A DNA stretch of 64,000 nt from Streptomyces sp. Edi2 (GCF_040253635.1 NZ_JBEJGX010000003.1:8767501-8831500); one strand, 5' to 3'; shown: positions 16,763 through 25,644, numbered from the stretch's first letter. Numbers and translations are program-made. Notes: a model not told the origin generated them from the sequence alone.

Positions 16763-17682
16763 GAGGACTCCCCGAGCGCCGAACGGCGCACCCTCCACCG
16801 GCCGACCTGCCATCGGCCGACCCGCCACCCGCCCCGGCCGCCCGTGGGCGGAGGGGAGCCCTCGGCGGCCCGCGGCAGCCACCGGGTCAGCCGGCGCCCC
16901 AGCAGTTCCACCGCCGTGGAGGTGAACCGGCCGAGCAGTCCGATGGTGGCCATCCCGACGAAGACCCCCGGGTAGTCGAGAATGGTGTAGTCCTGCCAGG
17001 TCCGGTACCCCACGCCGTACTCTCCGGAGATCATCTCGGCGGAGATCACACAGATCCACGAGACACCGATGCCCACCGACAGCCCGCCGAGGATGCCGGG
17101 CAACGCCCCCGGCACCACCACCGACCGCAGTACCCGCCACCGGCCCCCGCCCATGGTGCGCACCGCCTCCTCCCAAACGGGAGTCAGCGCCCGCACCGCG
17201 TGCCGGGTGGAGACCGTGACGGGGAAGAACGCGGCGGTGCACGTGATGAAGACGATGCCCTGTTCATTACTGGGGAACAGCAGGATCGCCACCGGCACCA
17301 GCGCGATCGCCGGTATCGGGCGCAGCACTTCGAGCAGCGGGCCGAGGAGGTCGGAGGCGAGCGGGGAGCGGGCGACCGCGATGCCGACGGTGACGCCGAG
17401 CACGGCCGCGAGGGCGAAGCCGCCGACGATCCGGGTCAGGCTGTCGGTGACGTCCTGCCAGTACGCGGCGGTGCCGAGCCGGCGGGCGAACGCCTCAGCC
17501 GTTTCGGTGACGGTGGGGAACTGGGAGAACCGCAACCACAGGTTGACCCGGAACTGGGCGAGCAGCTGCCACACCGCGAGCGCCGCGAGGACCGCCGCGG
17601 TGCGCCGGGCACGGCGGGTCCAGGCCCGGCGGCGCGGGCCCGCCCGGCCCGGCCCGGTGGTCGTGGAGGTGGGCGCGCTCAC
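16759..17682 (-). CDS. ABC transporter permease, SsuC/TauC type
   Basis: A 307-aa integral membrane protein starting at a GTG that overlaps the binding-protein stop (GTGA). It has about six helices, and the cytoplasmic coupling loop (EAA-like) reads EEAVRTMGGGRWRVLRSVVV with the invariant glycine. The N-terminus has a basic Arg-rich stretch before helix 1, and the C-terminus a Trp/Arg/Gly-rich hydrophilic tail after LTRWLP. It forms the homodimeric channel of the importer with the SsuB-like ATPase. Confidence 0.9.
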   Translation of the reverse strand: MSAPTSTTTGPGRAGPRRRAWTRRARRTAAVLAALAVWQLLAQFRVNLWLRFSQFPTVTETAEAFARRLGTAAYWQDVTDSLTRIVGGFALAAVLGVTVGIAVARSPLASDLLGPLLEVLRPIPAIALVPVAILLFPSNEQGIVFITCTAAFFPVTVSTRHAVRALTPVWEEAVRTMGGGRWRVLRSVVVPGALPGILGGLSVGIGVSWICVISAEMISGEYGVGYRTWQDYTILDYPGVFVGMATIGLLGRFTSTAVELLGRRLTRWLPRAAEGSPPPTGGRGGWRVGRWQVGRWRVRRSALGESS

Positions 17683-19145
17683 CGGGCCTGCTCCAGAGCG
17701 GCGGCGTAGCTGAGAGTGCGGGCACCGCGATGGTGCCGGGTCCAGGTGTCGGCGGTGGCGCGGGTGGCGAAGGGCAGCAGCCGGGCGCCGTCGTGGACCC
17801 AGACCGACTTGTCGGCGAACCAGCGGGTGCCGGTCGTCGCGTCGGCCACATACGCGGCCCGTACCGCGTCGCGATGGGCGGCGGCGAACCGCAGGAGGGC
17901 TTGTGGGCCGCTGAAGGAGTGGGTGCGGTCCTCGCCGCGCAGCCACACCTCGTCGGGCGACGGGTGTGCGGTGCTGCTCCGGGCCTTGGCGTACCCGCTG
18001 CCGTAACTCTGTTTGACGTAACGGTCATTGACAAACGAGTCAACGTTGACCGGCCCGGTCAGCTCGGCCGCGCGCAGCACCGTCACATCCTTCTTCAGCG
18101 CGGCGATCAGCTGTGGCTTGAGCGTGGGATCGAAGGTGGCGAGGCCGCCGGCGCCGTTGTAGAGGTAGACCACCTCGGGCGGCAGACCGGTGGCCTTGGC
18201 AACCCGCTGCGCGGCGTCGACGGGGTGGGTCTGCAGATAGCGCGTCGCATCCCGCTGTGCGGTGAGGAACGCCCTGACCACGGCCGGGCGTTGTCCGGCG
18301 AAGGCGTCCCGTACGGTCACACCGTGGAAGGTGGGCAGGCCGAGCGCGCCCCCGTCGTAGAGCGCCTGCGCCTTGCCCTGGAAGGCGAGCAGACCCGGCC
18401 AGGCCACGAACTGCGACAGGGCGTCCGCGCTGCCCGACTGGAGCGCCGAGGCACCCACGGCCGGCTGCTGGTTGAGCTTGTGAATGCCGCGTTCCGGATC
18501 GATCCCGGCCCGCTGCAGGGCCCGTACGAGAGTGCCGTCGGAGGCCGAGCCGACGCTGCTGGAGACCCTCTTGCCACGCAGGTCCGCCGGCGAGCGCAGG
18601 GCCGAACCCGGCTTGGTGACAATGGTGTTGAGCGCGCCGCGCAGGTTGTAGCCGGTGACGGAGACCAGCCGGGTGGGGGCGTGCAGCTGTGTGCCGCGGG
18701 CGGCGTTGAGGAGCAGCGGGAAGTCGCCCATCGAACCGATGTCGACCTTCCCGGCGACCATCTGCGCGGTGATCGGCGCACCGGTCGCGTAATCCTGCCA
18801 CCGCACCTTGTACACCTTGCCGTCCCGCTTGCCCTGGGCGCGCAGCGCACGCTCGAAGGAACCGAGCGAGCGCAGCAGGGTGCCGGCGGTGACCGTGTTG
18901 ATGGTCTTGGACTGGTAGCCGACGGTCACGGTGACGGTCTTGCCGTCCGAGGCGTCCGCGGTGGTGCCGCAGCCGCTGAGCAAGGCCGCCGGCAGCGCGG
19001 TCGCGAGCGCCGTGGCGAGCGACGCCCTGCGGCGCGCCGTACGCCGTGCGGTGGAGGAAGGGTCCGGCGAGCGCCGGAAGAAGGGCGAGGGCGGGAAGGA
19101 GGACGGGGACGGTGCGAACCGGGAGCCCGTGAATCGGGAGCTCAT
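17679..19145 (-). CDS. ABC substrate-binding lipoprotein (sulfonate/nitrate class) with NosL-like C-terminus
   Basis: A 488-aa exported lipoprotein with a long Arg/Ser/Pro-rich n-region, hydrophobic core and lipobox LLSGC (Cys59 as lipidation site). Residues of about 65-370 form a type II binding protein of the SsuA/TauA/NrtA class (KTVTVTVGYQSKTINT, GKVDIGSMGDFPLLLNA). The remaining 90 residues (about 399-488) are not part of that fold. They follow the pattern of NosL-family domains (SFSGPQALLRF, AAYVADATTG, ADKSVWVHDG, LLPFATRATADTW) but lack the family's Cys-Gly-Met copper motif. Second gene of the operon, after the ferredoxin and 13 bp from it. Ligand unknown; sulfonates or a related anion are the best guess. 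Confidence 0.85.
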   Translation of the reverse strand: MSSRFTGSRFAPSPSSFPPSPFFRRSPDPSSTARRTARRRASLATALATALPAALLSGCGTTADASDGKTVTVTVGYQSKTINTVTAGTLLRSLGSFERALRAQGKRDGKVYKVRWQDYATGAPITAQMVAGKVDIGSMGDFPLLLNAARGTQLHAPTRLVSVTGYNLRGALNTIVTKPGSALRSPADLRGKRVSSSVGSASDGTLVRALQRAGIDPERGIHKLNQQPAVGASALQSGSADALSQFVAWPGLLAFQGKAQALYDGGALGLPTFHGVTVRDAFAGQRPAVVRAFLTAQRDATRYLQTHPVDAAQRVAKATGLPPEVVYLYNGAGGLATFDPTLKPQLIAALKKDVTVLRAAELTGPVNVDSFVNDRYVKQSYGSGYAKARSSTAHPSPDEVWLRGEDRTHSFSGPQALLRFAAAHRDAVRAAYVADATTGTRWFADKSVWVHDGARLLPFATRATADTWTRHHRGARTLSYAAALEQAR

Positions 19146-19158
19146 GGACGGGGGCCTC

Positions 19159-19386
19159 TCATCGCAACAGATAGGGCATGTTGACCGTGACCGCGCCGGT
19201 GGGGCAGCGTGCGGCGCACGGCCCGCAGTACCAGCACTCGTCGACGTGCATGTACGCCTTGTTGCTCGCCGGATTGATGGCGAGCGAGTCCAGTGGGCAC
19301 ATGTCGACGCACAGCGTGCAGCCGTCGATGCACTTGGACTCGTCGATGGTCACGGGCACGTCGGCGCGTTGGGGCGCAACAGGCAT
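19159..19386 (-). CDS. Two-[4Fe-4S] ferredoxin, AprB-like
   Basis: A 75-aa protein with two four-cysteine motifs, CIDGCTLCVDMCP and CWYCGPCAARCP, each expected to bind one [4Fe-4S] cluster. The insertion between them and the C-x3-C spacing of the first motif resemble the beta subunit of adenylylsulfate reductase rather than a plain clostridial ferredoxin; AprB's C-terminal tail is missing. GGAG lies 8 bp before the ATG. It is the natural electron partner of the AprA-like flavoprotein at the other end of the operon, with the ABC importer genes in between. Confidence 0.88.
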   Translation of the reverse strand: MPVAPQRADVPVTIDESKCIDGCTLCVDMCPLDSLAINPASNKAYMHVDECWYCGPCAARCPTGAVTVNMPYLLR

Positions 19387-19489
19387 GGCGGTCTCCAGGG
19401 CATGGCGAGGGCGGGGGAGCGGGAAGCGGTGAGAGGAGGGGCGAGTGGGAAGTCGGCGGGGAAAGGGAGTCGGCGGGGACGGCGGCGGC

Positions 19490-20261
19490 TCAGAGCGTGC
19501 GGCGCAACAGGCCCCGCATGGTGAGGCGATCGCCGCGGAAGCGGATGAACTCCAGGTCGACGGGGGCGCCGTCGGCGAGATGGGTGAGACGTTCGAGCAT
19601 CAGCACGGCGGTGCCGCGCGGGGCTTCCAGCACGGCGGCGGAGTGCGCGTCGGCATTGACGGCCTCCAGGGTGATCTCCGCGGTGCCCAGCGGTTGTCCG
19701 GCGGTCTCCTCGATCAGCCGGAAAACGTCGTTGTTCTCCAGATCGGCGTCGAGCAGGGGGAAGCCCGATGTGCATCGGGACATAGGTCAGGTCCAGGGAC
19801 AGCGGCAGACCGTCGAGTCTGCGCAGTCGTTCCACGTACAGCACTTCGGCACGCGGCGGGATCCGCAGCCGCTGTGCCACCGGGGCCGGAGCCGCGACCG
19901 GGTTGATGGTGCGCACCTCATTGGTGACCCTGCCGTGCGGGTGCAGGGTCTCGGCGAGCCCCATCAGCCGGTCGAGCGCATGCGGGTACTTCCGGCACAC
20001 CACCACCGTGCCCACACCCGGCTGACGCGCCACGAGCTGTTCGGCGCGCAGCAGATCGAGGGCCTGGCGGACGGTGTTACGGGACTCGCCGTAGTCCGCG
20101 CCGATCACCTCCTCGTGGGGCAGTACGCCGCCGGGGAAGCCGCCCCCGAGCACCTGGTGGCGCAGCAGGTCGGCGAGCTGCCGGGCGCGGTCCGCGCGGA
20201 GCCGGCGACGGCGCGCGGCCGCTACCGGAGTGGTGTGCTGGCGGGTGCGTGGGGCGGACAT
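19490..20261 (-). pseudogene. GntR/UTRA regulator interrupted by a one-base frameshift
   Basis: The N-terminal half starts MSAPRTRQHTT (ATG at 20261; another ATG at 20273) and has a winged-helix domain with SRNTVRQALDLLRAEQLV. The UTRA ligand domain begins normally and reads to LDLTYVPMHIGLP near 19760. It continues one frame later as LLDADLENNDVFRLIEE to MRGLLRRTL. Removing one C from the five-C run at 19756-19760 (minus strand) restores a single 256-aa protein. Either a real loss-of-function slip or a homopolymer sequencing error. Located directly upstream of the ferredoxin and on the same strand, it would be the local regulator of the AprA-like operon. Confidence 0.85.
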
Positions 20262-20398
20262 GCGGTGGACCATACCGACGAGATCCGGCCAGTGGTGTTG
20301 CCGCAGTGTTGCGCCACCTGCCACCGGTTGGGGCGAGCCTGTGACCTGGTGGTTCGACGCCGACGCGACAAGATCTGCCACCCCGGGTAGCAGGCGTA

Positions 20399-20508
20399 CG
20401 GCACCTGGGAGGCGGCCGTCCGGCACCCGGGGCGCGGCCGTACGGCACCCGGGACCCGCCTGCCCGGCACCCGGGAACGGCCGCCCCGCACCCGGGAAAC
20501 GTCCGTCC
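20399..20508. repeat. Five imperfect 22-bp tandem repeats
   Basis: Units start at 20399, 20421, 20443, 20465 and about 20486, each beginning CGGCACCCGGGA or a close variant, with period 22 (last 21). A degenerate sixth unit precedes them near 20379. The array lies in the 413-bp spacer between the GntR-like regulator and the DMT transporter and is not in any credible gene. Apart from it the spacer shows only promoter-sized sequence. Confidence 0.85.
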
Positions 20509-20674
20509 GGCCCAGCGAATGCGGCCCCCGGCGCCCGTGTCGCCGGGCGGTCCCGGCCGGCTGCCGGATAGCGTCGAGGACCGGTACAGCGCCGCACGCC
20601 GCCCGCCCGACCGCCGCCCGACCACCGCGGCGCGGCTCCGCCGGGTGCCCGGGCGGCCGACGAGGAGGTGGGCC

Positions 20675-21601
20675 GTGACCACGTGGCCGGCCGTGGTGTT
20701 CGCCGTGCTCGCGGCAGCCAGCAATGCGCTGGCCACGGTCCTGCAGCGGCGTGCCGCCCGTACGGTCCCGCTGTCCAGCGGACTGCGCCTCGGCCTGCTC
20801 GTCGACCTGCTGCACCGTGCGGTCTGGCTCGGCGGGATGCTCGCGGTCGTCGCCGCGGCCTGCTTCCAGGCGCTGGCTCTGTCCCAGGGTGCACTGTCGG
20901 TGGTGCAGCCCCTCTTCGTCCTCGAACTGCCCCTCGCCCTGCTCATCGGACGGGTCCTGCTGGGCGGACACATCCCCCGCACCGGCTGGATCGGTGTGGG
21001 GCTGCTCGTCGTCGGGCTCGGAACCGCCCTCGCTGCCGCCGCGCCCACCATCGGTACCACCCACGCCCCGTTCGACCGCTGGGTGCCCGCCCTGGTGGTC
21101 TGCGCCGCTGTGATCGCCACGGCGGTCGGTGCCGCGCTCCGCCGCGGGGCGGGCGGCGTACGGGCCGCCTGCTTCGCCGGGGCGACAGCGGTCGGGTACG
21201 CCCTCACCGCGGCCATGCTGAAGGACGCCACCCATGCCTGGCAGACCGGCGGGCCCGCCGCGTTCTTCAGCACCTGGCAGACCTACGGCTTCGCCGCCAC
21301 CGGCGTACTGGCCATCTTCCTCCTGGAGAACGCCATGCAGTCGGGCCCGCTGACCGCCTCCCAGCCGGTCCTCACCCTCGGCGACGCGCTGGTGAGCCTG
21401 TCGCTGGGCGTCACCCTGTACGACGAACGGGTACGGGCCGGCTGGTGGCTGATCCCCGAGGCGATTGGCGTCGCACTGGTCCTGTGGGGCGCCGTGTTGC
21501 TCTCCCGCGTGGCGCTGGCCCGGGACCTGACAGGTGCTCAGGAGACGACACCGGCCGCCGCCCACGACGCGGGTACGGCGCCCGGACCGGCGGATACCTG
21601 A
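20675..21601 (+). CDS. DMT-superfamily (EamA-like) membrane transporter
   Basis: A 308-aa protein from the GTG at 20675, preceded by a perfect GAGGAGG site (the upstream extension of the frame is Pro/Arg-rich and non-protein-like). Nine or ten hydrophobic helices, with the EamA-type repeat ends LSQGALSVVQPLFVLELPLALLIG in the first half and SGPLTASQPVLTLGDALVSL in the second, both carrying the Gln-Pro (QP) motif of the family. Predicted exporter of a small metabolite, or NIPA-like cation carrier. Stands alone, convergent with the aldehyde dehydrogenase. Confidence 0.85.
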   Translation: MTTWPAVVFAVLAAASNALATVLQRRAARTVPLSSGLRLGLLVDLLHRAVWLGGMLAVVAAACFQALALSQGALSVVQPLFVLELPLALLIGRVLLGGHIPRTGWIGVGLLVVGLGTALAAAAPTIGTTHAPFDRWVPALVVCAAVIATAVGAALRRGAGGVRAACFAGATAVGYALTAAMLKDATHAWQTGGPAAFFSTWQTYGFAATGVLAIFLLENAMQSGPLTASQPVLTLGDALVSLSLGVTLYDERVRAGWWLIPEAIGVALVLWGAVLLSRVALARDLTGAQETTPAAAHDAGTAPGPADT

Positions 21602-21606
21602 GCGCC

Positions 21607-21660
21607 GTGCGGTGCCGGGGGGCTACCGGACCCACCCGCGCCCGGTAGCCCCCACCGCAC
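21607..21660. terminator. Bidirectional terminator between DMT transporter and aldehyde dehydrogenase
   Basis: Inner stem GGGGGCTACCGG (21618-21629) with CCGGTAGCCCCC (21642-21653), flanked by an outer 7-bp stem GTGCGGT (21607-21613) and ACCGCAC (21654-21660). It lies between the two convergent stops. Confidence 0.88.
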
Positions 21661-21670
21661 CACATGAGCC

Positions 21671-23104
21671 TCACAGCATGACGTGCTTGACCTGGGTGTA
21701 GTCCAACAGGCCCGCGAGGGACAGGTCGCTGCCGTAGCCGGAGTGCTTGACCCCGCCGTGCGGCATCTCCGACACCGTCGTCCCGTGGGTGTTCACCCAG
21801 ACGATCCCGGTGTGCAGGGCGCGGGTGGCCCGCATGACGCGGGTGTGATCGGCGGTCCACACGCTCGCCGCCAGACCGAACCGGACCCCGTTCGCCAGCC
21901 GGACGGCCTCGTCCTCGTCGGTGAAGGGCTGCACCGTGACGACCGGGCCGAAGATCTCCTCCTGCACGATCTCGTCGTCCTGGCGCACCCCGGCCACGAC
22001 CGTGGGGGAGTGGAACCAGCCCGCCCCTCCCGGTGCCGTGCCTCCCGCCACCACCTCGGCATGGTCCGGCAGTCGGCGCAACAACCCCTGTACGGAGGTG
22101 AGTTGGGCCTCGCTGTTGAGCGGGCCGTAGTCGGCGGCCGGATCGCCGGGCGGCCCGGTCCGCAGGGTGCGCGCCGCCGCCGCGAACGCGGTCACAAAGG
22201 CGTCGTAGCGGCGGTGGTGGACCAGGAACCGGGTGGGGGCGGTGCAGTCCTGGCCGGCGTTGTAGTACGCCACGGCCGCGAGCTCGGCCGCGGCGGCCCC
22301 GGCGTCCACGTCCTCGTGGACGAGAACCGGCGCATTGCCGCCCAGTTCCAGGTGCACCCGTTTGAGGTCCGCCGCGGCGGTGGCGGCGATCTCCCGCCCG
22401 GCCCGGACACTGCCGGTGACGGCGACGAGCCGGGGCACCGGGTGCGCGGTCAGGGACCGCCCGGTGTCGCGGTCCCCGCAGACCACATTGAGTACGCCGG
22501 GCGGCAGATGCTCCGCGGCGATCCGGGCGAGCAGCACCGTGGACGACGGGGTGGTGTCGGCGGGCTTGAGTACCGTGGTGTTGCCCGCCGCGAGCGCCGG
22601 GGCGACCTTCCACGCGGCCATCATCAGCGGGTAGTTCCAGGGGGTGATCTGCGCGCAGACACCGACCGGTTCGCGACGCAGCACCGAGGTGCGGCCCTCG
22701 GTGTACTCGGCCGCGGCCGCCCCCGGCAGATTGCGCGCCGCCCCCGCGAAGAAGCGGAAGGTGTCGATGACCGCGGGCAGTTCCTCGGTCCGGAACTGTT
22801 CCGGCGGCTTGCCGGTGTCCCCGACCTCGGCGGCCACCAGGGCGTCGGCGTGCTCCTCGACCGCCTCGGCGATCCGCAGCAGCGCCCGCTGCCGCTCGGC
22901 GGGAGTGGTCGTCGACCAGCGGACGAGAGCGTTCTGCGCGGCGGTGCAGGCCGCGTCCGTGTCGGACGGGCCGGAGCGCGGCGCGCTGCCGTGCACCTCG
23001 CCGGTGGCGGGGTTGACCAGGTCCATCGTCGCGCCGGAGGCCGCCGGGCGGCCCGTCCCCGCGAGGTGATTGCGGACCGGGGCGGGCTTGGGGTCCTCAG
23101 CCAT
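21671..23104 (-). CDS. Aldehyde dehydrogenase, aminobutyraldehyde/betaine-aldehyde type
   Basis: A 477-aa NAD(P)-dependent enzyme from the ATG at 23104, overlapping the amine-oxidase stop by 8 bp. Catalytic Cys287 lies in AGQDCTAP and the general base Glu253 in LELGGNAP, 34 residues apart as in the family. The cofactor motif reads ITPWNYPLMMAAWKVAPAL, and EIFGPVVTVQPF is near the C-terminus. Closest functional group: gamma-aminobutyraldehyde, betaine-aldehyde or trimethylaminobutyraldehyde dehydrogenases. Last gene of the amine operon, where it would oxidise the aldehyde released by the upstream FAD amine oxidase (for putrescine: 4-aminobutanal to GABA). Confidence 0.9.
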   Translation of the reverse strand: MAEDPKPAPVRNHLAGTGRPAASGATMDLVNPATGEVHGSAPRSGPSDTDAACTAAQNALVRWSTTTPAERQRALLRIAEAVEEHADALVAAEVGDTGKPPEQFRTEELPAVIDTFRFFAGAARNLPGAAAAEYTEGRTSVLRREPVGVCAQITPWNYPLMMAAWKVAPALAAGNTTVLKPADTTPSSTVLLARIAAEHLPPGVLNVVCGDRDTGRSLTAHPVPRLVAVTGSVRAGREIAATAAADLKRVHLELGGNAPVLVHEDVDAGAAAAELAAVAYYNAGQDCTAPTRFLVHHRRYDAFVTAFAAAARTLRTGPPGDPAADYGPLNSEAQLTSVQGLLRRLPDHAEVVAGGTAPGGAGWFHSPTVVAGVRQDDEIVQEEIFGPVVTVQPFTDEDEAVRLANGVRFGLAASVWTADHTRVMRATRALHTGIVWVNTHGTTVSEMPHGGVKHSGYGSDLSLAGLLDYTQVKHVML

Positions 23105-24410
23105 GACGCAGCACCTCCCGTGCCGCGTCGCGGCCGGTGCGGACGGCGCCCTCCATATAGCCGGCGACCCACTGGTCGGACCCGCAGACGTAGAAGGGCG
23201 GTTCGTGTGTGCCGTGCAGCGGGCCGACGGCCATGACATCGCCGGGATTCCACTGCGTGACGTACCCCTGGGTCCAGGGGTCGGTGCCCCACAGCCGCAG
23301 ATACGACGTGAACGGCTGGAAGGCCTCGGCACCGTAGAGGCGCGCCACGTCCGAGAGCAGTTCGTGGTCACGGACCGAGGCGGGCATGCCCAGCAGGACG
23401 CCGTAGCGCTCGGGCGGGATCAGCGCGGAGAGGATGCCCTCGCTCTGCGGCCAGGTGCTGCCGAGCACGCCTTCGCACTCGGAGAGACCGTTGAGGTCCC
23501 GGCTGCGCCAGAAGGGCTTGTCGTAGGCCGCGGCGAACTTGGCCGCGACGGCGTGCCGCTGGCGGTGCAGTGAGGCGAGCCGGGCCTCGGAGACGCCGGT
23601 GACGGCGATCGAGCGGAGCGGACCGACCGGCAGCGCGCTGACCACGGCATCCGCCGTCAGGGTCTCCCCGCAGGACAGCCGCACCCGGCAGCCTCCCGGC
23701 CGCACCGCCACCTCCTCGACGGGCGCTTCGAGCCGGATGCGGCGGCCGAGCTCCGCGGCCATGCGCAGCGCCACCGTCGCCGAGCCCTCGGCCACCCGCA
23801 GCCCCTCCCAGTCCTCGTAGGCGTAGGGATCGTCCCCGGGGACCGCGGCGTGTTTGCGCAGCGCGGAGAGCAGGGAGGTGCGCTCGTAGGAGCCGCTGGC
23901 CAGGGCGAGTTGGCCTATTTCCCAGAGCCGTACGACGGCGGGGCTCGCGCCTTCGCCGCGCAGCCAGGCGCCGACCGACAGGCGGTCGAGGGTCGCCGCG
24001 TGCGGATGGGACCACGGGTCCCCGGGGTCGACGGTCCGGGCCAGCGCGACGAAGGCGTCGGTGACCTTACGGTGGCAGGCCTCGTCGCCGGGGCCGAACC
24101 AGTGCGGCGGATCGCCCGCCGAGACCCCTTCCGCGGTGGCCCGCGCCATCTTGCCGGGCTCGGCGACATAGCTGGGAATGAGGGTCAGGCCGAGCTCCGC
24201 GGCCAGCGCGAGGTAGGCGGTATGGGCCCGGCCGACCACCTCGCCGCCGAGCTGGACCAGCCGGCCGTCGGGCAGCACGGCCTGCTCGACGCGTCCGCCG
24301 ACCCGGTCGCGGGCTTCGAGGACGAGGACATCGGCGCCGGCCGCGCTCAGGTCACGCGCCGCGGCGAGCCCGGCGAGGCCGGCACCGAGCACGATGACAT
24401 CGTGGTTCAT
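23097..24410 (-). CDS. FAD-dependent amine oxidase (MAO/polyamine oxidase family)
   Basis: A 437-aa flavoenzyme. N-terminal dinucleotide-binding motif VIVLGAGLAGLAAARDLSAA with VLEARDRVGGR, the standard MAO opening. The C-terminal FAD-contact segment reads FYVCGSDQWVAGYMEGAVRTG, equivalent to the 'GTE...GYMEGAI' end of the family. Oxidises a primary or secondary amine with O2 to aldehyde, ammonia (or amine) and H2O2. No signal peptide. Located between a PotA-like ATPase gene and the aldehyde dehydrogenase, so putrescine or a related amine taken up by the neighbouring importer is the likely substrate. Confidence 0.9.
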   Translation of the reverse strand: MNHDVIVLGAGLAGLAAARDLSAAGADVLVLEARDRVGGRVEQAVLPDGRLVQLGGEVVGRAHTAYLALAAELGLTLIPSYVAEPGKMARATAEGVSAGDPPHWFGPGDEACHRKVTDAFVALARTVDPGDPWSHPHAATLDRLSVGAWLRGEGASPAVVRLWEIGQLALASGSYERTSLLSALRKHAAVPGDDPYAYEDWEGLRVAEGSATVALRMAAELGRRIRLEAPVEEVAVRPGGCRVRLSCGETLTADAVVSALPVGPLRSIAVTGVSEARLASLHRQRHAVAAKFAAAYDKPFWRSRDLNGLSECEGVLGSTWPQSEGILSALIPPERYGVLLGMPASVRDHELLSDVARLYGAEAFQPFTSYLRLWGTDPWTQGYVTQWNPGDVMAVGPLHGTHEPPFYVCGSDQWVAGYMEGAVRTGRDAAREVLRHG

Positions 24411-24517
24411 GGGGAGGGCTTCCTTTGCTGTCGGTGAACGGCTGCTGGGGCGGGCGCACCAGGGCCCGGCCGGCGCAGCTGCCGGAGCGGGCCCGGGCTG
24501 ATCCGGAGGGCGCGGCC

Positions 24518-25639
24518 CTACTCCAGGACCAGGCAGTGCTCCGGCCGCCAGCCGATCTCCACGCTCTCGCCGCCGCTCCAGCGGTCCTCCATGCGCGAGC
24601 GGTCGGTGTTCTGCTCCAGTACGGTCACCGTGACGCCGGGGGCGAGTTCGATCAGATAGGTGGTGGTGGGGCCGGAGTAGACGGTCTCCCGGACCACGCC
24701 CTGCACCAGCGCCATGCCCGGTTCGAAGTCGGAGAGCCAGATCTTCTCCGGCCGGACCGACAGGCTGACGCTGCTGCCGTCGGCCACACCACTCCGGTCG
24801 CCGACCGGGAGAGCCGGACCGCAGTCGAGGACGACCTGCCCGTCCCGGTAGGTGCCGGGGACCAGGTTGGAAGTGCCCATGAAGGACGCCACGAAGCGGC
24901 TCGCGGGGCGTTCGTAGACGTCCTCGGGCGTGCCGCACTGCTCCACGTGGCCCTCGTTCATCACCGCCACCCGGTCCGACATGGTCAGCGCCTCGTCCTG
25001 GTCGTGGGTGACGAAGACGAAGGTGATGCCGACCTCGCGCTGGATCTGCTTGAGTTCGACCTGCATCCGCCGCCGGAGCTTGAGGTCGAGCGCGGCCAGC
25101 GGCTCGTCGAGCAGCAGCACCTGGGGCCGGTTGACCAGGGCGCGGGCCAGGGCCACCCGCTGGCGCTGGCCGCCGGAGAGCGTACCGGGCTTGCGGTCGC
25201 CCAGGCCGCCGAGCTGCACCCGCTCGAGCATGGCGCCGACCCGCTCGCGGATCTCGGCCCGGCCGACGCCCTTGCGCTTGAGGCCGAAGGCCACGTTGTC
25301 GGCCACCGAGAGGTGGTCGAAGAGGGCGTAACTCTGGAAGACCGTATTGACGTTGCGCTTGTCCGGCGGGAGCGCGGTCACGTCCTCGCCGCTGAGCAGG
25401 ATGGTGCCCGCGGTGGGGTCGGTGAAGCCGCCGATCATCCGCAGCGAGGTGGTCTTGCCGCAGCCGGACGGGCCCAGCAGGGAGAAGAACTCGCCGGCTG
25501 CGATGTCCAGGGAGAGGTCCTGCACCGCGTAGGAGCCGCCGTAGTTCTTGCTGAGGTGGTCGAGCCGGACGGCGGGCGGGGCACCGGCCGGGTCGCCGGC
25601 CGGGGCCGCGCCGGCGGAGGGGGTGTCGGAGGAGGTCAT
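24518..25639 (-). CDS. potA: Polyamine-type ABC transporter ATPase (PotA-like)
   Basis: A 373-aa ATPase. Walker A GPSGCGKTT, Q-loop FQSYALFDHL, signature LSGGQRQR, Walker B LLLDEPLAALD, H-loop VTHDQDEAL. The last 130 residues are a TOBE-type regulatory domain (SLSVRPEKIWLS). The NVNTVFQSYALF sequence is characteristic of PotA/PotG. It starts 5 bp after the permease stop. Supplies ATP hydrolysis for import with the two permeases and binding protein encoded upstream. Confidence 0.92.
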   Translation of the reverse strand: MTSSDTPSAGAAPAGDPAGAPPAVRLDHLSKNYGGSYAVQDLSLDIAAGEFFSLLGPSGCGKTTSLRMIGGFTDPTAGTILLSGEDVTALPPDKRNVNTVFQSYALFDHLSVADNVAFGLKRKGVGRAEIRERVGAMLERVQLGGLGDRKPGTLSGGQRQRVALARALVNRPQVLLLDEPLAALDLKLRRRMQVELKQIQREVGITFVFVTHDQDEALTMSDRVAVMNEGHVEQCGTPEDVYERPASRFVASFMGTSNLVPGTYRDGQVVLDCGPALPVGDRSGVADGSSVSLSVRPEKIWLSDFEPGMALVQGVVRETVYSGPTTTYLIELAPGVTVTVLEQNTDRSRMEDRWSGGESVEIGWRPEHCLVLE

Positions 25640-25644
25640 GGGTG

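Noticed and set aside
20399..20508. CRISPR array
   Set aside because: The 22-bp units are contiguous without unique spacers, and no cas genes are present.
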